Positions 26,277 to 37,131 are shown, counted from the first letter of the stretch. The stretch: DNA of 64,000 nt from Lithospermum erythrorhizon (GCA_019722365.1 JADFUC010000702.1:16673-80672); one strand, 5' to 3'. The notes: generated from the letters alone by a model not told the origin. A program made the numbers and translations.

Positions 26277-27667
26277 ATTAATAATGTGAGGGAGGGTTTG
26301 GTTCACTTTGATCGTAGTTTTTCAGAATTAATTCAAGTAGAAGTTGTAATGCTTGGATCTTAGAAATGTGTTGTCTATTCTACCTACTGACCCTAATCTG
26401 ACGCTATTGTGATTTAATGCTGCCCATGTATTTCCTGTTATGACCTTTAGGATTTGGATCATTTTAACTTCCATGGTTTCTTTACGATGTAGTTGTATTT
26501 GCAAGGGACAAAATGATTATATCATTATATGAAACATAATATTTTTCTTCTGTTGTTGCAGGTTTAGCAGTAATGGCAGTAATGATGGTGACAACTTGCC
26601 TTACATCATTGGTCATCATACTTTGTTGGCACAAGCCTCCTATTGTGGCTCTTTGTTTTCTACTCTTTTTTGGATCAATCGAGTTGTTGTATTTCTCAGC
26701 TTCGTTGATAAAATTTCTTGAAGGTGCCTGGTTACCTATTCTGCTTGCCCTCTTCTTGGTGACAGTTATGTTTGTTTGGCATTATGCCACCATCAAGAAA
26801 TATGAATATGATCTCCACAACAAGGTTTCATTGGAATGGCTCCTAGCCCTTGGTCCAAGCTTAGGCATCGCTCGTGTCCCTGGAATCGGATTGGTGTTCA
26901 CTGATCTCACCTCAGGAATTCCTGCCAACTTTTCACGTTTTGTCACCAACCTTCCTGCCTTCCATCGTGTCCTCGTTTTTGTTTGTGTAAAATCAGTTAC
27001 TGTCCCATACATACCTCCAGCTGAGAGATATCTTGTTGGCCGTGTAGGTCCTGCCACTCATCGTTCTTACAGGTGCATTGTACGGTATGGTTACCGTGAT
27101 GTTCACCAGGATGTCGACTCTTTTGAATCCGAACTTGTTCAGAGATTAGCTGATTTCATCCGCTATGATCACTACAAGGCACATGGAATGATTGATGCAG
27201 GCGAGGATGATTGCTCTCGGTCTGCTGCATCATCAAGTGAGTATCGGTTAACTGTGATCGGAACTGTTCCAGCTTTTGAGATGGAGGATAACGCACAACC
27301 AGAAAGCGTATCTATTGGTTTCTCAACCGTCGGGAGTGTGACGGACGCAATTGAAATGGAGCCTGTTGGTGTTGTTGAAAGAAGAGTGAGATTTGCCATC
27401 GACAATGATTCCGATTCTGATTCTCGCCCCGAAATGGATGTTCAGCTGCAAGAGGAGCTAGAAGACTTGTATGAAGCTCAACAAGCTGGGACAGCTTTCA
27501 TGCTTGGCCACTCACATGTGAAAGCCAAACAAGGGTCATCTGTTTTCAAGAGGTTGGCCATTAACTTTGGTTATAATTTTCTGAGGAGGAACTGCAGGGG
27601 ACCAGATGTTGCCCTTAAGGTGCCTCCTGCCTCTCTTCTTGAGGTAGGCATGGTTTATGTGGTCTGA
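14811..27667 (+). CDS. KUP6-like: KUP/HAK/KT potassium transporter, KUP6/KUP8-like
   Basis: A plant high-affinity-type K+ transporter: a multi-pass membrane protein that moves K+ and, in the KUP6/KUP8 group, is linked to turgor, cell expansion and drought responses (family knowledge). Exons inferred from GT-AG sites are 14811-14849, 15073-15307, 15387-15632, 15718-15771, 24477-24737, 25210-25262, 25356-25473, 25831-26085 and 26562-27667. Phases agree at every junction, giving 788 residues, close to the usual 780-790. The signature [15 protein letters not shown] is at residues 29-43, followed by conserved [16 protein letters not shown], then [20 protein letters not shown] in exon 8. The last exon encodes the final membrane helices and the long cytosolic tail ending in [10 protein letters not shown]. 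The start was chosen because MDIDYGKCW fits the family N-terminus and splices in phase. KUP8 or another cluster II paralogue cannot be excluded. Confidence 0.93.
16628..23804. mobile_element. Insertion inside intron 4, possibly hAT-like
   Basis: A roughly 45-base flank (cattcgattcatcattcatg ... atacaaacattcga) occurs just left (16578-16627) and just right (23806-23849) of this segment, with a further half copy at 23846-23883. Its ends are GC-rich and roughly inverted: gcaccgagtcggcacgggac at 16637-16656, and tandem cgtccc motifs at 23697-23770 whose reverse complement is gggacg. An 8-base near-repeat (acattcga / gcatttga) borders it, which would suit a hAT element. No transposase was recognised. 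A minus-strand Lys/Glu-rich frame near 22740-22860 could encode a short coiled coil but is unassigned. Confidence 0.4.
20701..22250 (+). mobile_element. Possible Sirevirus-type LTR remnant nested in the intron
   Basis: Two polypurine-tract-like motifs, gtgggggagaatcac (about 20708-20722) and atgggggagaatcgcc (about 20871-20886), lie 160 bases apart. They are followed by a possible LTR containing ttgtaaatactttatctaattcatcatg-like U5 sequence at 21781-21808. Multiplied GGGGGAGA tracts are a Sirevirus trait. No pol was recognised to the left, so the call is tentative. Confidence 0.3.
26246..26272. repeat. (CT)n microsatellite in intron 8
   Basis: About 13 uninterrupted CT units lie in the intron before the last transporter exon. 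Confidence 0.95.
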
Positions 27668-28093
27668 AGTATAAATATACTACTTCTTTAGCATATTCAA
27701 TGTTTGTTAATGTGCCTTATTAGATGTAATAGAATTGCAAGGTAAAATGATGAAAATGTTTGATGGTAACTCCATTTTTTGTCCTTGTCAAAAATCAAAA
27801 TGTTAATGATGGGAGGTCTGTTGATTGCAGCTTTCAATCCTCTGTTAATCATTCGACATGATTGGTTACTCGATAAAATTTAATATATATATATATATAT
27901 AAATTTCTATTTAAAAAGGCTTAATTTCATATTAAGCCCTAAACTTTACGCATCTAATGACGGAATGAACTTTCTAACTTTTCAAGTTGCCCTCTGAACT
28001 AACCGAACTTTTTAAATTGTCTCCTAAACTATGTGAACGTTTGACATTAAATTAAAACAAAGCGGGGAAGAGGAGGCAGGGGGCCGACTTTGA
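27668..28093. other. 3' flank of the transporter gene
   Basis: It should contain the 3' UTR, but no canonical AATAAA was seen. An (AT)n run lies at about 27882-27901. From about 27913 the sequence (ggcttaatttcatattaagc) looks like a dispersed repeat of unknown type. Confidence 0.4.
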
Positions 28094-28102
28094 AATTGTA
28101 TG

Positions 28103-28166
28103 GGCAAAAGTCGCCGGATAGTGTATATTTTGAAAATGGTCATTTTACCCTTCATATATAAAGGCA
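28103..28166 (+). repeat. Left terminal inverted repeat of the MULE
   Basis: It begins GGCAAAAGTCGCCGG and ends acccttcatatataaa. It pairs imperfectly with 37064-37131 on the opposite strand; the inner cttcatatataa block is the best-conserved part. Confidence 0.5.
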
Positions 28167-29049
28167 AAGTTAGAAAACTTGCTGTTGTACTTGTTAAAAA
28201 ATTTGTTTCATGTCTTACAGTAAACGCTTTATTTCATGTATAACACATGAAACAATATATACATCATGTATACATCATATGAGATGAGGTTTATATTTCA
28301 TATCCTTGAATATGTAACAACATACCAATTTCCGTATTAAGTGATACTAACATTACATGCATAGTATACGAAATAAGTAGTTTATTTCATGTGTTCAATA
28401 TGAAAAACATTACAAGTAAGTCTTCCATTAGCAAAGCAACACTTACACACGAGTACATGACACACCTGTTATTTTGCGAACAAATGAATTAACTACACTA
28501 AAATCTTTTTTAACTTTTGTCATGAGATTAACGGCATTTGAACTTTATTGTCAGCCATGACATTAATAAATTCAATAAAAGACGTAGATAGATTAAACAA
28601 GTCCAAAAAATTATCTAAGATATGAAAAAGACATAGTAAAAATCTGTAGCTAGTGACAATAAGTATAGATGCTTAAATAAGAATCTGCTTTAGTGGAACT
28701 ACAAAAACATCAACAAACTATGACTGTCTACGAAAAAGCAAGGCATGCATGGTGCTTAGAGCCCGTCTCTGTCCTCTGGGCATCTCATGCTGCCAGCTAT
28801 GTCCATCAGAGGTGTTACTGTTCCACGTAGTGCCTGAAGAGTCTGTACGATAAATAATTATTAATCTCAATATCATATGATAACCCAAAAAACAGACAAT
28901 TTGTTACATGTGTGCATTTGTGAGTGTAATTTGGCGGGATTGAGGAGAAACTTGAATCAGCTTACCATGCACCGGATTAATCACCCTAACATGACTATGG
29001 TTCCTAAACATGGCAAGTAATCAGCGTAGCTAACCTTAGGCCCCAACCG

Positions 29050-30548
29050 ATTAGCATCGTACCTACAGTATCCCGATCTTGCCAATCTGAGAATCATTTG
29101 ACATATACTTTCTTGAAAGATTTAGGAGCACTACACACAACTTGATCGGTGGTGAATAGAGGTGTTTGGGTGTCGTTTAAAACACGTCCAAACTATCTGG
29201 ACACTCATTGGACATATCGCTTCATTAACTACAAAAGCGTATACACCCATTATAGTATGAGATGGGTGGAATCTCATACGATTCACCATAAGGAGTCCAG
29301 TTCACCTCATCATTAACACACATAAAATATGATTAAGTTTAAAGATGTAGAAAACAACAGGAACAAGTCGAAACAATCCAAATCATGTTGAGAAAAATCT
29401 TCAACTCACTTCTTAACACACAGTTCATACCATTATAAATAATTTACATGGTAATATTAAACTTACATGGGTAGCCTCCAAATTATCTAACATACGCGGT
29501 ACTTCTTCAAATTCCACCGGGTTCTCTGCAGGTCGTCTGATGTTCGACCATCATGACTCACAAGGTCAGGGCATCCAACTAGCTTTCACGCCATGCTGGA
29601 ATGAAGGGAAGTACTCATATATCCAGCTCTGTAAATCAATTAAATATTCTAAAATGAGGGGAAATAAATACATGAAATGAAAAACTTATACATGGTTACT
29701 CTATTTATATTTACATCACTGATCCAGTGCTACTTTTATTACTTGTTTGTCCTAATACTTATTGGCTTTGGAATCAACTTGGTTAGTACAGAATCTGAAT
29801 ACATACCCACGAATTATCCTCATTATAATTCACAATCACACCCCTATATTCACTTCTACAATTGCTTTTCATCCATTCCATCCTAAAAATATTGATATTC
29901 AAAAAAAGGACCGATCCATTTTACTTGATTATTTCACTTTATATGTCGCTATGGTTCCACTTTAGAAGTCTCACTTTGTCTTGACTCTTTTATGAGGAGA
30001 AGTCTCCACATGAAATGAAAAAGGGAAAACACTACTGTAATGATCTGATATGTTGCAAACAGAAAAAAATGAAAACAAGAGTGATAAAACAAGAATAAAA
30101 GTTATTAAATTTTACCTCAAGCAATGTCACACAACCAGCTATCTGCTTCACTCCCACTCTGGATGCCATGCCTAGCTAGTGGTATGGATTGACAAGAGTG
30201 GCCGCACCCCTTGCATAAGAGGGAACTATAGTCATGTTATTAAATAGAGGGAGATAGGCCTGTGGAACATTGGAGTGGGTCTTGTCCACGAATAAGGTGA
30301 TCCAAAGAAGGTAGGTAAGGTAAACAGTTGCATGCTTATCTGTTGTCATGGCACAAGGGTCGGAAAACTTATCTATTAAATCCTTCAATTGGTAGCATGC
30401 TCCAACCTCGCACTGGCTCAGATGGCATTTAATAGAATCAGATGCCACCTCGTCTTCCTCCAATCGTACTGGCCGACCGACACAACTAATCCCAAAAATC
30501 TCACTCCACGGCATGTAATGTGATGATGGTCGTCTCACCGAATGGCAT
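29050..30548 (-). pseudogene. Plant mobile domain (PMD, aminotransferase-like) gene
   Basis: PMD proteins occur in plant LTR retrotransposons and MULEs and as host genes (MAIN/MAIL1); their biochemical role is poorly known. Three blocks on the minus strand fit the family. Block 1 (30548-30116) starts with a GETTITLHAVE-like motif of the 'TITLQDV' type. It continues through the YLTYLLWITLFVDKT motif and a Tyr-Ala-Arg-Gly-Ala-Ala-Thr-Leu motif, and ends VGVKQIAGCVTLLE at a GT donor. Block 2 (29628-29467) begins at an AG acceptor with SWIYEYFPSF. Block 3 (about 29313-29060) carries NWTPYGESYE and a degraded tail. A frameshift near 30520, a stop near 30178 and further breaks kill it. Its first exon may be missing. 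Confidence 0.7.
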
Positions 30549-30619
30549 GATATAACCTAACTTGTTTCATGCATTAAGTATGAAACAAATATGTTATTTT
30601 ATATAATTTGATAAGTTAT

Positions 30620-31016
30620 TTCATGAATAGGCTGCAAACGGTTGGCAAACACAAGCACAAGATTATCAAGCAAATCTAAATGATGGTCAACAAACTTCAT
30701 ATGATTGGGAACCAAATTCACATGATAATCCAATACGTTTCATACATAACACATGGAATGTTTAAGTTACTTCATATAAATTACATGACATGAATATAGT
30801 GTTTAATAAATGAATATATTGTGTCATTAAATAAGAAATGAATGTGTTGTTTTATATAATTTGATAAGTTATTTCATGAATAGGATACAAACGATTGGCA
30901 ACCACCTCCACAAGATTATCAAGCAAATCCAAATGATTGGCAACCACCTGCACAAGATTATCAAGCAAATCCAAATGATTGACAACCAAATTCAAATGAT
31001 AATCCTGTAAGTTTCA
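30620..31016 (+). pseudogene. N-terminal Pro/Gln repeat exons of the MULE gene
   Basis: Two related blocks (about 30632-30741 and 30887-31011) each follow a catgaatag acceptor-like site and end in gataatcc; the second is followed by a good donor, gtaagt. Both translate in one frame to variants of a 14-residue repeat, DWQPPAQDYQANPN, the second block holding two full units. One copy has an in-frame stop. I infer a tandem exon duplication. The low-complexity acidic/Pro/Gln content suits a disordered N-terminus. Confidence 0.5.
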
Positions 31017-31280
31017 GTTATTTCATACAAAACACATGAAATGTTTAAGTTATTTCATACAAAACACATGATAATAATACAGTCTTACATACAAAACATG
31101 GAAAATATTACTCCTTCCATACATTGTACATGGAATGTGTATATAATTGCATAAACGAACAATGAAAATTTATGTTATAACATACGATCTACATGCCATT
31201 CTTATTTCAAATCATATGTTGCACATAAAATAATTGTTTTATTTAACATATGAATTAAATAACCTATTATTTTATTATAT

Positions 31281-33380
31281 GACTTATAGTTGACTCTGTG
31301 ATACAGTTGACAATGATTTGACACTATTTATATGTATTCCCAATCGGGAAGAAATTCTCTTACATATGTCACGTGAAATAACTGACAGGGAAAGAACATC
31401 ACACTAATCATCTCTTACTCGGGCACCAGAAATGGTAATAAGCTGGGTTATGCATAAATTGCATGTGATTTAGGTGTGATTATCGGTCGAATAAATCAAA
31501 AAATGAAAGAATGACTAGCACCAAAAAGATCGGGTGTATGTATTCACTACTAGAAAAAAAAACATTCCAATGGTTGTTGGAGTTTCGTCGTGAAGCATGG
31601 TTGTCATAACCATGATTTTTCGACATATGTAGAAGGTCATCCATTAGGAAAGTTATCGAAAGATGAATATGAAAGTGCATGAGGAAAAAAAAAATATTTG
31701 ATGGAAGCTGATAACATACTTTCAATGTTGAGAAGAAAATTACCGAAAAATGCAAGCACGCAACGTAACATCGAGAATGCAATCATCAAATTTAAAAAAG
31801 AAGAGAGTGAAGGCAAGTCACCATTGCAACATTTTTTTTCAAGATTCTTTTCGGACAATCGCTCGCTATTTTCGGCATAGAATAGCGAGACTATTGTTAT
31901 AGGTGATATCTTCTTCTCTCATCCCGTTGCATACAAGCTGTTGAATTCATTTCCTTATGTAATTCAAGGTGATTGCACGTACAATACCAATTGTTATGGA
32001 TTGGCACTCCCTCTGAGTTACGGGTTTTTACTTCCCATGGCAAAACTTACGCTGTGCTGCAGCTTTTTCTCGACATGAGGCGGGAAGACAATTATACATG
32101 GACACTTCTGACATGTGCGTAGTTGTAATGGAGGCATATTGAGGTAAATGTTAGGAAACATGCTTTAAAATTACTAGCAAAAAGTTCTCAGAAGGGTATA
32201 TGAGGAGATTCAATGAAGCAATCTCGGCCCCCGATGTTGAAGTGTGGTATGCCCGTTGGCAAAAAATTGAGGAAGATTACTCGTCGTAACCAACATTGTT
32301 GAGCTACACAAAAGATACTTGAATGAATCGACATGCAGAAAAGATTTTATCCATATATACTGACAAGTTACTACACTTTGGAACACACACAAAAATTAAG
32401 AATGCATTAAAATCCAATATCTATTTTATTTCATGTACGTTATATGAAATAGTATCACTTGCATGTAAGGTGTATGCACTCTAAGGCAGTTGTCATGTAT
32501 CAAGTATAAGAAATCTATTCTATTTCGTGTACCAAATATTCCATGTTGCAGTAATAACATATGTCCGGTATGGTTACATTCAATCTGTCTCACGTATTGT
32601 ACAGGAAACTATACAAAAGTTGCATGTACAGTGTATGAAATAACATAAATCTTACATGCATTCTGTATGAAAGAACATAACTTTGTATGACATAATCTTA
32701 ATGTTACATTGACTATTTTATATATAAATTGTAGGGTTGAAAGTGAACATAAAGGCTTTGGGGTCCACATCATGCACATTTGATACTGTTTTCAAAAGGC
32801 AAATGAAATAATGGATATACAAATCATCAAGATTAAGGCATCTATGGAGCAATCAAAAAGCATAATGTCCTCTTGACATGAGAAAATCTCATTTGTATAG
32901 TGACATATTAGGTCGGGTATCACGTGCGACCTTGGACATTAGTAGACTTGAGGTGTCTACGATTAGAACAAAAGAAAACATTGTGGGCGAGTTAAATTGT
33001 GGTTGTTATTATGGACACAGCAGCGTCGAATTCCTGTGATCACGAAGTTGCGCCGCTTCATATTTAGTGGGAGCGTCAAACTTTATTCATAATTTTTTGG
33101 AAAGTGGAACATTGGAAATTTATCAGAAGAATCAAGCGAGGAAGGCATTCGCAAGAATGGTGTTGAAGATGTATGGAATGCACTACGAAGCCTCTGACTC
33201 CTCTCAGACAACTTTTTGAGCCGATTACTAACGGGTTGTATGCAGAGTGGTGATGTTTCGGAGGTAGACATCTTTCAAGAGCAAAATCTCACGGCATAGT
33301 TGTCTTTGTAATATTACCGTCGATTGGGAGAATGCGCGGCCCATGTTGGAAGATTTCAATAACATCACCTTCGATTAAGC
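31281..33380 (+). pseudogene. FAR1-like/MULE transposase (broken)
   Basis: Domains in order. A FAR1/WRKY-GCM1-type DNA-binding part has STKKIGC near 31517-31537, and HGCHNHDFSTYVEGHPLGKL follows in another frame near 31596-31655. The MULE core shows IFFSHPVAYKLLNSFPYV and the first catalytic Asp in DCTY (31971-31982), then a REDNYTW motif (about 32079-32100). A WRHIEVNVRKHAL stretch (32129) follows almost at once, so the segment holding the second catalytic Asp is deleted. Next come NEAISAPDVEVWYARW, a TDKLLHFGTHTK motif and, after an intron of about 340 bases, RVESEHKA (32733). A Cys-Gly-Cys SWIM zinc-finger start lies at 32998-33006. Stops and frameshifts are frequent. The gene would have bound and cut the element's ends. 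Confidence 0.75.
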
Positions 33381-33402
33381 ATTAATAAGTCTCGATGTTC
33401 AT

Positions 33403-35858
33403 TGTGACAATCCCGAGGCTTATGTCGTATGTATCCAAATTTAGTGAAACTAACCCGTTCCGTATAAGTTTTTTCTTAATGTGATTCTAGTTGCCGGTTG
33501 AGTGTTTCTTTGTTAAAGTTAAAATTTTAACGGAATAATGGTAATATAGAATTAGGCGGTAATATGTTTGAAAATAGAAATTTAGTGTAGTCGTGTTGAA
33601 TTAGGTTGGTAAACCCGAATAGAGAAAGCGAAATTTGCAAACCAAAAGCGAAACCAAACTCCACTTAAGGCCCCGCACCACCTACCACCCGATCACTTAT
33701 ACTACGTCATCATTTGAGCTTATCACAAAAATTTTCTTAACTCTCCCTCGAGGAATGGCAGAAACCCCACAGCTACTCAAACAATAAAATTTTCTTCCAT
33801 TTTCTTGGAAAAACATTTGGATTCCACCCTCAAAACTTGTTCCCCATCTTAAGGTTATCAAAGGTATGAGCTTTAATCTTCAAATCTAAATCGTTAAAGC
33901 TTGAGTTGACTTTTTATATAGTTTGACTTTTATGTTGACTTTTAGATTTGGATGTTTTTATGGTATAACATTGTTATCTAAGTATCGGTGAGGGGATTTG
34001 AGGTGATTTGGAGTAGTTATTGGGATTGGAAAGTGGTGTAAGTTGTATGTTGACTTTTATTGACTTTTCTTCAATTGACTTTAAATGATAATATGAGGTT
34101 AAAGGACTTTAATATAGTTGGTTTGGGTATAGAATTAATAGTTTGGATATGGATAGGTGGAATTTTAGTTGAGAAAGCTTGGGGAAAGTTCGTATGCTAA
34201 TTAGTGTTTGAATTGGAGGTTGTATTTAATGAATTAATTAGTTGTCAATTGATTACTGGGTTGATTAGAATGTGCCCAAGATGTGTATTGTTGGGGTAAT
34301 AAGGTGATAGCGAATATTGAGATTTTTCGAGTTGGCGATTGGAATATAGTTACGTTGGAATGTTAGAAGTGTATACCCGATCTTGGGAATAGGATGATTG
34401 CTAAGAGTTGTAAATTTAGATCGTGAGGCCGGGGTATAACAACAAGGTTTATATAGATGTTAAGTGATGAGTTATTAACGAGGAATGTGTTATAATGTAT
34501 AATTTTTTTCTTAATAGGAGTTGAGCATATCGCACAAGGGTACATAGAGATATCATTACTACTTTTGGGCTGAGGTGAGTACAAATCTACTTGATGGGGA
34601 CACTCATATATATATATATATTCTTAAATGTGTTGTTTGAGACTATCTTTGATATGTGTATTGTGGCTATAATTGATATTATGTGAAAATTGTGATTTAT
34701 GATGCATAGTATGGAAATAAGCGAGATTTGATTGACGTTATGAGATAACTATGATTATGAAGTATGTTATGACATAATTGAGATTATAGGTTACATTATG
34801 AGATAGTTTTGGATATAATTCATGTTATGAAATTGTGTGTGGTGTGTGCTATGTGTGGGCGTGTCTTTGTGTGTGTGTGTGGGCGTAATGCGGATGTACT
34901 TGATTGCTATGTTATTTGGAGGCGGTGGTCACCCGACCCGGGAGGTTTGGTGTGGTATGCATATTGTGTGGGTAGCCCCGTGGATTCGGGAGATTTGGTG
35001 TGATATGCATATCGAGGGGTGTAGCCTCGGTGGGGAGGATGGAGGTGGAGGCCCCATCTGATTATTTGGAGGTAGATTCCTCATATGTGTATTATTTGTG
35101 GAGGTGGATTATAAAGCTGTGTATTATTTGGAGGTGGATTCCTCGTGTGTGTGTATTATGTGGAGGTGGATTCCTCATATGTGTATTATGTGGAGGTGGA
35201 TTCCTTATTTGGAGGTGGATTCCTCGTATGTGTATTATTTGGAGGTGGATTCCTCATATGTGTATTATTTGGAGGTGGATTCCTCATGTGTGTATTATTT
35301 GGAGGTGGATTCCTCATTTGATGACATTGTGTGTTGGTGTTTCCACTTAAATGAATATGCATTAGTTATGAATATAATCTCGTGTGTAAAAGCGTCGTGT
35401 AACATTGTATAAGAGAAATCTATGTGATATGTGGGCCAGTTATTTAATATCGACACCACATTCATGGGCGTTCATGCTGGGTTTCTAGGAGTGATCGTTG
35501 AGGTGGGCTGAGGAGGCGGTTTTTCTGGCAGTGCGTGGAGATCATAGGTGAGCGGTGGTGGCGAGGAAGTCCTCGTCAGTCGTTTCTTTTTTGTTGACAT
35601 TTTGTATATTTGAGGCGGTGGGTTGTATTGTATTGGCCAGTGCGGTTGTCATACTTTCACTTATAATGTATCTTGGTTGTGCTTTCTGTTGTCCGTTATT
35701 TTTGTTGGATGTATTGTTGGAACACCACACGATGGAAATAGGAGTTTTATTTTGATAATGTCAGCAGGTTACTTTGTTGTATCCATCGTTGGTGGCTACA
35801 GTATCTGAGGTTGTTAATGATCTTAACCTCGGGCGGCCGACTTGGGGTGGGTTGTACA
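33403..35858 (+). mobile_element. Solo LTR (gypsy/LARD type) inside the MULE gene
   Basis: It starts TGTGACAATCCCGAGGC and ends cggccgacttggggtgggttgtaca. Much of it is the reverse complement of the LTRs at 3077-5520 and 9795-12370, including the minisatellite, the maturing leader near 33720-33870 and the gaggccggggtataac block. Its first 250 bases differ from them, so it is a related subfamily. No matching 5-bp flanks were seen (ttcat / tttag), so it may have lost an edge. It separates the transposase from the OTU domain of the host gene. Confidence 0.65.
35055..35330 (+). repeat. LTR minisatellite, 9 units
   Basis: Nine units built on ggaggtggattcctcatatg plus tgtattattt run in tandem; one is shortened to about 19 bases. 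It is the reverse complement of the arrays at 3710 and 10470, but longer. Confidence 0.9.
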
Positions 35859-35949
35859 TTTAGTACACCCATAGTGGCATAATCAAATCAGTCAAATGAT
35901 TCACCATCAACTCTTCTAGTCCAACATCTCTTCCTCCTCAGGGGATTCT

Positions 35950-36400
35950 ATCATGAGTTGAGGGCGTGGTCGTGGACGAGGGAGAGGAGTCGCGGAAGAG
36001 GCGAGGATATTTGATCATACTTCGTCATATAGTGCCGATTTAATGTCGTTTATTACTCCATTTGTTGATGGATTTGTGGATGTCAAAGCTGATGGAAACT
36101 GTGGTTATAGAGCTGTAGCACTCCATATTTATGGTAATGAGAACGACTGGGCTAGAGTGAGAAAAGAATGTTGCATGGAACTCCACCAACGTAAGGATCT
36201 TTATGGAATTATATGCTTATGAATATTTGAATATGCTCTTCCACATGAAAATAGCTTTCTTTGGTGCTGATAATGCCCCACTTTTCAATTCGATGACATT
36301 TCTGGAGGTAGGCCACATAATTTTTACAAGGTACAATATGGTGCTTGTCTCACTGGGGCCGTACGTGGCTCGCGTACCCTTCGCAGCGTAATTGTGTGCC
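35950..36400 (+). pseudogene. OTU-type cysteine protease domain of the MULE gene
   Basis: An Arg-Gly repeat linker (RGRGRGRGR, about 35960-35990) leads into FVDVKADGNCGYRAVALHIY. The catalytic Asp-Gly-Asn-Cys motif is at 36091-36102, followed by NENDWARVRKECCMELHQRK. After a frameshift near 36200, the C-terminal VGHIIFTRYNMVLVSL supplies the expected Gly-His (36311-36316). OTU domains are deubiquitinase-like cysteine proteases. Plant FAR1/MULE-type proteins with a C-terminal OTU-like domain are known to me as annotated fusions. The solo LTR and the frameshift make this copy non-functional. Confidence 0.75.
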
Positions 36401-36439
36401 GGTTGAAGTGGGACCTCGCGGTTGTATTAGAGCATGTCT

Positions 36440-37060
36440 CCGGTGATTCATATTGAGTAGCGATCATATGATTTACCTTAACTACTTATAATTTTAAATT
36501 TCAAATCATTTTTCTCCATCACTTATTATTGTTTTGCGGCTTCGCTAACCGGAGGATAACGGTGCACCACTACGCCCCGTGCGACATTTTATTGGGAGGC
36601 TAAACATGATCGGAGGTGTAAATAGATGATGCCTTATAGAGCAAGGATGGACAATTATAATCTGTTACATAGGAAAATAAACCATAGGAACTAATGTTGT
36701 ACCATTAATTAATGTAATAATTTAATCTTGTTCTAATTCACTTGTTATGAAAATGATCCAATAGAATTGATTTCCTAATTGTTCTGTTTCATATATCGCA
36801 CATGATACAAATACATTGGTTAACCTACTTAGCGGATATTTCATATGTTCTACGTGATATAGCTCCTTTTGACATATATTTCTTTATGAAAAATTGATAT
36901 TATTACATATGGAATACTATAAGTAAGTATATTATTTCATAAACTCACGTATGAGAAGTAAGGTTATTATATATCATATGATGCACACGAGATAATAGCT
37001 TTGGCTCTCGTGTGGTACATGAAAGAGCTCCGTGTTTATGAGAGAAAGTGAGAGTTTTTG
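36440..37060. other. Right subterminal region of the MULE
   Basis: Non-coding and AT-rich. It holds several more imperfect TTTCATR...YATGAAA palindromes (for example near 36787, 36838 and 36945), the same family as in the left subterminal region and the introns. Confidence 0.5.
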
Positions 37061-37063
37061 AGC

Positions 37064-37131
37064 TTATATATGAAGGGCAAAGTTGGTATTATTGGATCGC
37101 ACAAAATAAATCCTTGTATATAGGTTTTACC
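37064..37131 (-). repeat. Right terminal inverted repeat of the MULE
   Basis: In reverse complement it starts GGTAAAACCTATATACAAGG and reaches cccttcatatataagc. It pairs with 28103-28166. Confidence 0.5.

Larger units (their letters stand above)
28103..37131. mobile_element. MULE carrying PMD, transposase and OTU genes
   Basis: The left end reads GGCAAAAGTC and the right end, in reverse complement, GGTAAAACCT; both continue through a tattttg stretch to cccttcatatataa, giving a weak terminal inverted repeat of about 60-65 bases. The flanking 9-mers aattgtatg (28094-28102) and agttatatg (37132-37140) agree at 7 of 9 positions, and 9 bp is the Mutator target size. Cargo: a minus-strand PMD gene (29050-30548) and a plus-strand FAR1/MULE-transposase/OTU gene (30630-36400), divergently arranged. 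A gypsy-type solo LTR (33403-35858) is inserted in it. All genes are broken, so the element is dead. Confidence 0.6.

Noticed and set aside
26782..27405. Minus-strand frames in the last transporter exon
   Set aside because: They are shadows of the strongly conserved plus-strand exon 9.
28740..28850. Possible tRNA or small RNA gene in a GC-richer patch
   Set aside because: No cloverleaf with A/B box motifs could be drawn by eye.
34809..35412. Tandemly repetitive plus-strand frames of 74-116 codons
   Set aside because: They only translate the LTR minisatellite; the repeated Trp/Ile-rich or Val-Asp-Ser peptides are a by-product of the 30-bp unit.
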